64,000 nt of DNA from Candidatus Cloacimonadota bacterium. GTDB lineage: Bacteria; Cloacimonadota; Cloacimonadia; Cloacimonadales; Cloacimonadaceae. The position numbers and the translations under genes were made by a program. The notes under the pieces are model-generated. The model had not been told where the DNA came from. It did no database searches and worked only from the letters and a program-made list of their open reading frames with translations. Positions 61,203 to 64,000 of this stretch are shown piece by piece. The stretch lies in assembly GCA_028695495.1 (NCBI GenBank), contig JAQVIX010000002.1, positions 1-64,000 on the forward strand, written 5' to 3'. Position 1 is the first letter of the stretch. The number at the start of each line of letters is the position of its first letter.

Positions 61203-62619
61203 AAACCTTCTCAAAATCTCCGCTATGCTTTAGGCGCTCTAAAACTTCATCCGTGCAGCCGCGGCTGAGCGCCAAATAGTGTTTGGCGGCAATCTCCAGA
61301 AAATCGGGCGTTAAATAGCCGAGCTTCACCACAATTACATCCATATTCAGATAGTTTAGTGCAAGCGCTTCAAACATATCCACACCGGTGAATCCGATGT
61401 GTTTGGAAGTGATAATTAGCTCAAATTCCGCTGTTTGAAAGAGGATTAGTTCCGAGGAATAAACGCCAAATGCTGGCACATATCTGAGGGGCACACCTTT
61501 GATCACCAAATCTTGCGAGTATTTCGTATCGTAAGTGCCGCCAATCTTTAGCTCTATCACACTGCCAATTTGCCCTTTGCAGCGTTCTACCGCGCGCGGA
61601 TCGTATATCCCCGCTACCAGGATTTTCAGTGTGCGGCATTCCTCTTTTAATTCATGGGAAAGTAGCGCTATCATGCTGTTATTATCCCCCGTAGAGCCGG
61701 CTGTGGGGTTATCTCCGCTATCGGATACAAATACGGGTTTCACACTCTCTGCCAATGCCTTGCGCAGGCTTATTAAAGGCTCATCCGCTTCAGCCGAAAA
61801 GCCAAAGTCCCCCTTTTTCGATGTAAATAGTTGAGCCAAATCCCGGGCATAAAGTTCTGCCTTATCCGGCGCATTATCCGTTATTACCACGGCAGTTACG
61901 CCATTATCCGGAGTATCTGCCCAGGGAAAGCCCAAGAGCAAAGAGGCAGCTAATACGCCTTCTTCCGTTTCCAGATGGCGCAGTGCAGCGATCAATTCCC
62001 GCATGGGAGAGCATTCAGTTTCGGACTTTTCGCCGGCGATGAGGTAAGGGAGTTTTACTGCTTTCATACAGAGCTTTTTGCCCTCGCTTAGCAGCATATC
62101 TGCTAGGCGGGCAGCGTGTTGCCCCGTTTCCCAAGCATCCGTGTGCGGTGCAGTTTTGTAGCCCACCAGCGCCTCTACACATTCCAGCATGGTATTCGTA
62201 ATGGTGGCGTGCATATCCAGCGCACAAACGATGGGAACTTTCGGGTAGCGGCGCTTAATCGCCAGCAAAAGGTCGCTTTCTGCTGAGCCTATCTTTCCCA
62301 CGCGCATGGAGCCGTGCAGGGGAAGCACAAAGATATCTGGGATTACATCCCCTAAAAGCTCAAAGAAGCGTGCTTTAAGCTCCAGATACAAGGCTAATGA
62401 GACCTCGCCATTGGGTACAGCGCGGGCAAATACCAAGGGCAATATCCGGTAGCCTTCACGCTCCCAAAAGTAATCCGCAATCCCCTGTGCTGAAGGATAT
62501 TTATCGCCTTTGGTATAAAGCGCTTCGCCTTCAAAAATGATGAAATCTTCGCGGGAAGTGATGATGGGATTGAAGGTATTGGATTCGTGGAAGAATCCGC
62601 CAATTGCCACTATCTTCAT
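61201..62619 (-). CDS. M81-family (MlrC-like) metallohydrolase
   Basis: A 472-residue protein of the microcystin LR degradation protein MlrC family. GGFFHESNTF at 7-16 supplies the His/Glu of the N-terminal metal site, VLPLHGSM near 98-105 and VCALDMHAT near 130-138 are also typical. DSGDNPTAGSTGDN near 303-316 is the central family signature. Most members are enzymes of unknown substrate that hydrolyse peptides or cyclic amides. It overlaps cutC by 4 bases, and both are one operon. The TAG stop is made at the boundary with an R1 element, so the last residues may not be the ancestral ones. Confidence 0.88.
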   Translation of the reverse strand: MKIVAIGGFFHESNTFNPIITSREDFIIFEGEALYTKGDKYPSAQGIADYFWEREGYRILPLVFARAVPNGEVSLALYLELKARFFELLGDVIPDIFVLPLHGSMRVGKIGSAESDLLLAIKRRYPKVPIVCALDMHATITNTMLECVEALVGYKTAPHTDAWETGQHAARLADMLLSEGKKLCMKAVKLPYLIAGEKSETECSPMRELIAALRHLETEEGVLAASLLLGFPWADTPDNGVTAVVITDNAPDKAELYARDLAQLFTSKKGDFGFSAEADEPLISLRKALAESVKPVFVSDSGDNPTAGSTGDNNSMIALLSHELKEECRTLKILVAGIYDPRAVERCKGQIGSVIELKIGGTYDTKYSQDLVIKGVPLRYVPAFGVYSSELILFQTAEFELIITSKHIGFTGVDMFEALALNYLNMDVIVVKLGYLTPDFLEIAAKHYLALSRGCTDEVLERLKHSGDFEKV

Positions 62620-63347
62620 GAGAATAGCTCCCGGATGCGCTTTATTTCTGCAAAATCTGCCCTGCGCACAAGGTAATCCCTTGCGCCATCGAGGGATAAA
62701 CTAAAATCCGTATCGCGGTAGCGCATAAGGCTATCAATGTATTTCGTGGCGGAAAAATGAAGCTCCTGCACCCCGCTTTTTTCTACTAACTCTAAAGCGT
62801 TTTGGGAATTGATGCCGCCACCCGCCATAACCTTGATCCCATCCGGGGCAGACTCTATCAAATGCTGTATCCAACCGACGCCTTCGAGCGCAGTGGCACA
62901 GGTGCCGGAGGTGAGCACTCTATCTACGTTGTAGTCTTTGATATACTTGATGTAAAACGAGGGATCGTTGCAAAAATCAAACGCACGGTGGAAGGTAATA
63001 GGTAAGGGGGCACTCGCCGTTCGGATCAAACCCAGAGAATAACCATCGACCGAGCCATCGGGATTAAGCGCGCCAAATACCACACCATTTACGCCGCAAT
63101 TTTTAGCGTAATCCGCATCGTAAAGCATGGTTTCGATCTCGGCATCGGTATAGCAAAAATCCCCCGCCCGGCATCGGATAAGTACATGAATATCAATGTC
63201 GAGAGCGGCTCTTACGCGACGGATAAGCCCCGCCGAAGGACTAAGCCCGCCCAATTCCAGGGCACTGCAAAGCTCAATGCGGTCTGCCCCCGCTTCCTGG
63301 GCGATAAGGGCGGACTCAAGCGAATCTACGCAAACTTCCAATAGCAT
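62616..63347 (-). CDS. cutC: CutC-family protein
   Basis: A 243-residue TIM-barrel protein. Family patterns are LEVCVDSLESALIAQEAGAD near 3-22, GGLSPSAGLI near 33-42, HVLIRCRAGDFCYTDAE near 54-70, GVVFGALNPDG near 89-99, and MAGGGINSQN near 171-180. It was named for copper homeostasis in E. coli, but that role is disputed and its enzyme activity is unknown. AGGAAG lies before the ATG. It reads first in a two-gene operon with the M81 gene. Confidence 0.92.
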   Translation of the reverse strand: MLLEVCVDSLESALIAQEAGADRIELCSALELGGLSPSAGLIRRVRAALDIDIHVLIRCRAGDFCYTDAEIETMLYDADYAKNCGVNGVVFGALNPDGSVDGYSLGLIRTASAPLPITFHRAFDFCNDPSFYIKYIKDYNVDRVLTSGTCATALEGVGWIQHLIESAPDGIKVMAGGGINSQNALELVEKSGVQELHFSATKYIDSLMRYRDTDFSLSLDGARDYLVRRADFAEIKRIRELFS

Positions 63348-63423
63348 GATGGCACTTCCTGATGTTTTTTTGCAAGCTACTGGAAAGGCTGTATTGTGTC
63401 AATCAAAAAAGGACTACCCTGTA

Positions 63424-63494
63424 TAGGCGCGGAGTTCATGGCGGCAAAATATGTATGCCAATATCTGGGTTTACGGCCGCCATGGACTTCACGA
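63424..63494 (+). repeat. Palindromic short repeat R4, full copy
   Basis: GCGGAGTTCATGGCGGC at the left and GCCGCCATGGACTTCACG at the right are imperfect inverted arms around a 33-base centre. A full inverted copy is at about 17899-17965 and half copies are at 893-935 and 18115-18140. It is followed directly by R1 copy 7. Confidence 0.7.
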
Positions 63495-63504
63495 ATTTCC
63501 ATTT

Positions 63505-63690
63505 GAGGCTGTCCAGTAATACACAAACAACACAACAACAAGAAATCTCCACACCTGAAATGTAGGGGTTCAATGCCTTGAACCCGCCGAAATTTACACC
63601 CAACAGCTAATCATTACAGACTCAGTATCAATTTATTACGGTGTGCGCTGCGCGCACGCTTTGTTAAAAACGGGCGCAAAACCTTATATT
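63505..63690 (-). repeat. MITE-like dispersed repeat R1, copy 7 (truncated)
   Basis: It begins GAGGCTGTCCAGTAATAC and continues through the AACAACACAACAACAAGAAA stretch and GGGTTCAATGCCTTGAACCC. It stops after AAAAACGGGCGCAAAACCTT, so the other terminal inverted repeat is missing. Confidence 0.85.
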
Positions 63691-63979
63691 CTCTGTTCAA
63701 GCTTTCACTGTTGATATGCTTTAAACTTTTACAAGTTTGGGGTTTATGATTATTTATAACCGCCATATATCATGCCTATTATCAAACATAAATCCCTTCA
63801 TTTGACTCCATATTTGGTAAACCAATATCAGTACGGGACACAGCTAACACCTAAGGTAGCCCTCAAACGCATTGCCTGTACTTGGAAAATTATCAATTAA
63901 AGCGATTGTTAGCATATATTTCTTGCAATATTCCCAATACTGATTAGTGTATCAATAAACATTTATAATGGGAGGAATG
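63691..63979 (+). other. Region upstream of the gene at the right edge
   Basis: AT-rich, with no supported gene. 63725-63850 resembles 49555-49660 (words such as TAACCGC, ACATAAATC and CCAATATC), so another dispersed repeat family probably ends here. GGAGG at 63971-63975 marks the ribosome site of the next gene. Confidence 0.45.
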
Positions 63980-64000
63980 ATGAAACGTATAGCTATGAAA
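63980..64000 (+). CDS. Start of an unidentified gene (cut by window edge)
   Basis: GGAGG at 63971-63975 is followed by an ATG at 63980 (a second ATG one codon earlier is too close to the site), giving only seven residues beginning MKRIAMK before the window ends. A basic start like this is compatible with a signal peptide. Function cannot be told. Confidence 0.45.

Noticed and set aside
5194-63690. R1 copies as insertion sequences with a transposase
   Set aside because: Copies are only about 245 bases and none contains a transposase frame, so they are at most non-autonomous.

Overview
The window looks like a chromosomal segment of an anaerobic Gram-negative (diderm) bacterium of the FCB superphylum, most likely Candidatus Cloacimonadota. 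I infer this from two large secreted proteins with FlgD/Ig-like C-terminal sorting tails (Asn-Pro-Phe motifs ending near a Lys), a TonB-dependent receptor, TPR-type regulators and a GlmL/MutL-family ATPase. There is no rRNA or other phylogenetic marker to prove it. Gene density is high, many genes overlap by 1-16 bp, and the few long intergenic gaps are packed with families of palindromic dispersed repeats.

Layout. 1-1027: repeats only. 1.0-5.2 kb: an RNB-domain ribonuclease, tRNA-Arg(CCT), and asd followed by an M20 amidohydrolase that fits the acetylated lysine/diaminopimelate branch. 5.4-12.7 kb (minus strand): a tightly overlapping operon of NodB-like protein, GT4 glycosyltransferase, WecA/MraY-type phosphoglycosyltransferase, secreted beta-propeller protein and aroB. 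12.9-16.7 kb (plus): a TagB/TagF-like glycerophosphotransferase homologue and an 850-residue membrane protein in which a YidC/Oxa1-like domain is joined to an LTA-synthase-type phosphatase domain. 16.8-20.2 kb: a small putative winged-helix regulator and a three-gene operon (unknown protein, NodB-like, VanZ-like); the two promoter regions share boxes spaced 30 bp apart. 21.0-28.4 kb: a TPR-AAA+ regulator without a GAFTGA loop, then purS-purQ-comF, a small unknown gene, a GlmL/MutL-like ATPase and an unknown barrel/KOW-like protein. 28.6-38.2 kb: TPR histidine kinase, cardiolipin synthase, addB and addA. 39.2-49.0 kb: secreted multidomain protein, heterodimeric ABC exporter, and a cobalamin riboswitch upstream of a TonB-dependent receptor. 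50.8-59.8 kb (minus): one long operon of ABC exporter, tagD, three glycosyltransferases, ATP-grasp protein, second TagB-like protein, TatD and TcdA. 59.9 kb: tRNA-Arg(ACG). 60.1-63.3 kb: PAP2 phosphatase, M81 (MlrC-like) protein and CutC. A gene starts at the right edge.

How it fits together. The recurring theme is the cell envelope. TagD would make CDP-glycerol, two PF04464-like proteins could use it, WecA-like and glycosyltransferase genes could supply a lipid-linked glycan, and the YidC-phosphatase fusion could move phosphoglycerol-type groups outside the membrane. This suggests a glycerol-phosphate decorated glycan in a diderm, assembled by genes split over two loci. The most unusual items are the YidC-LTA synthase-like fusion, the 30-bp phased operator array, and the palindromic repeats whose arms change in a compensating way between copies.
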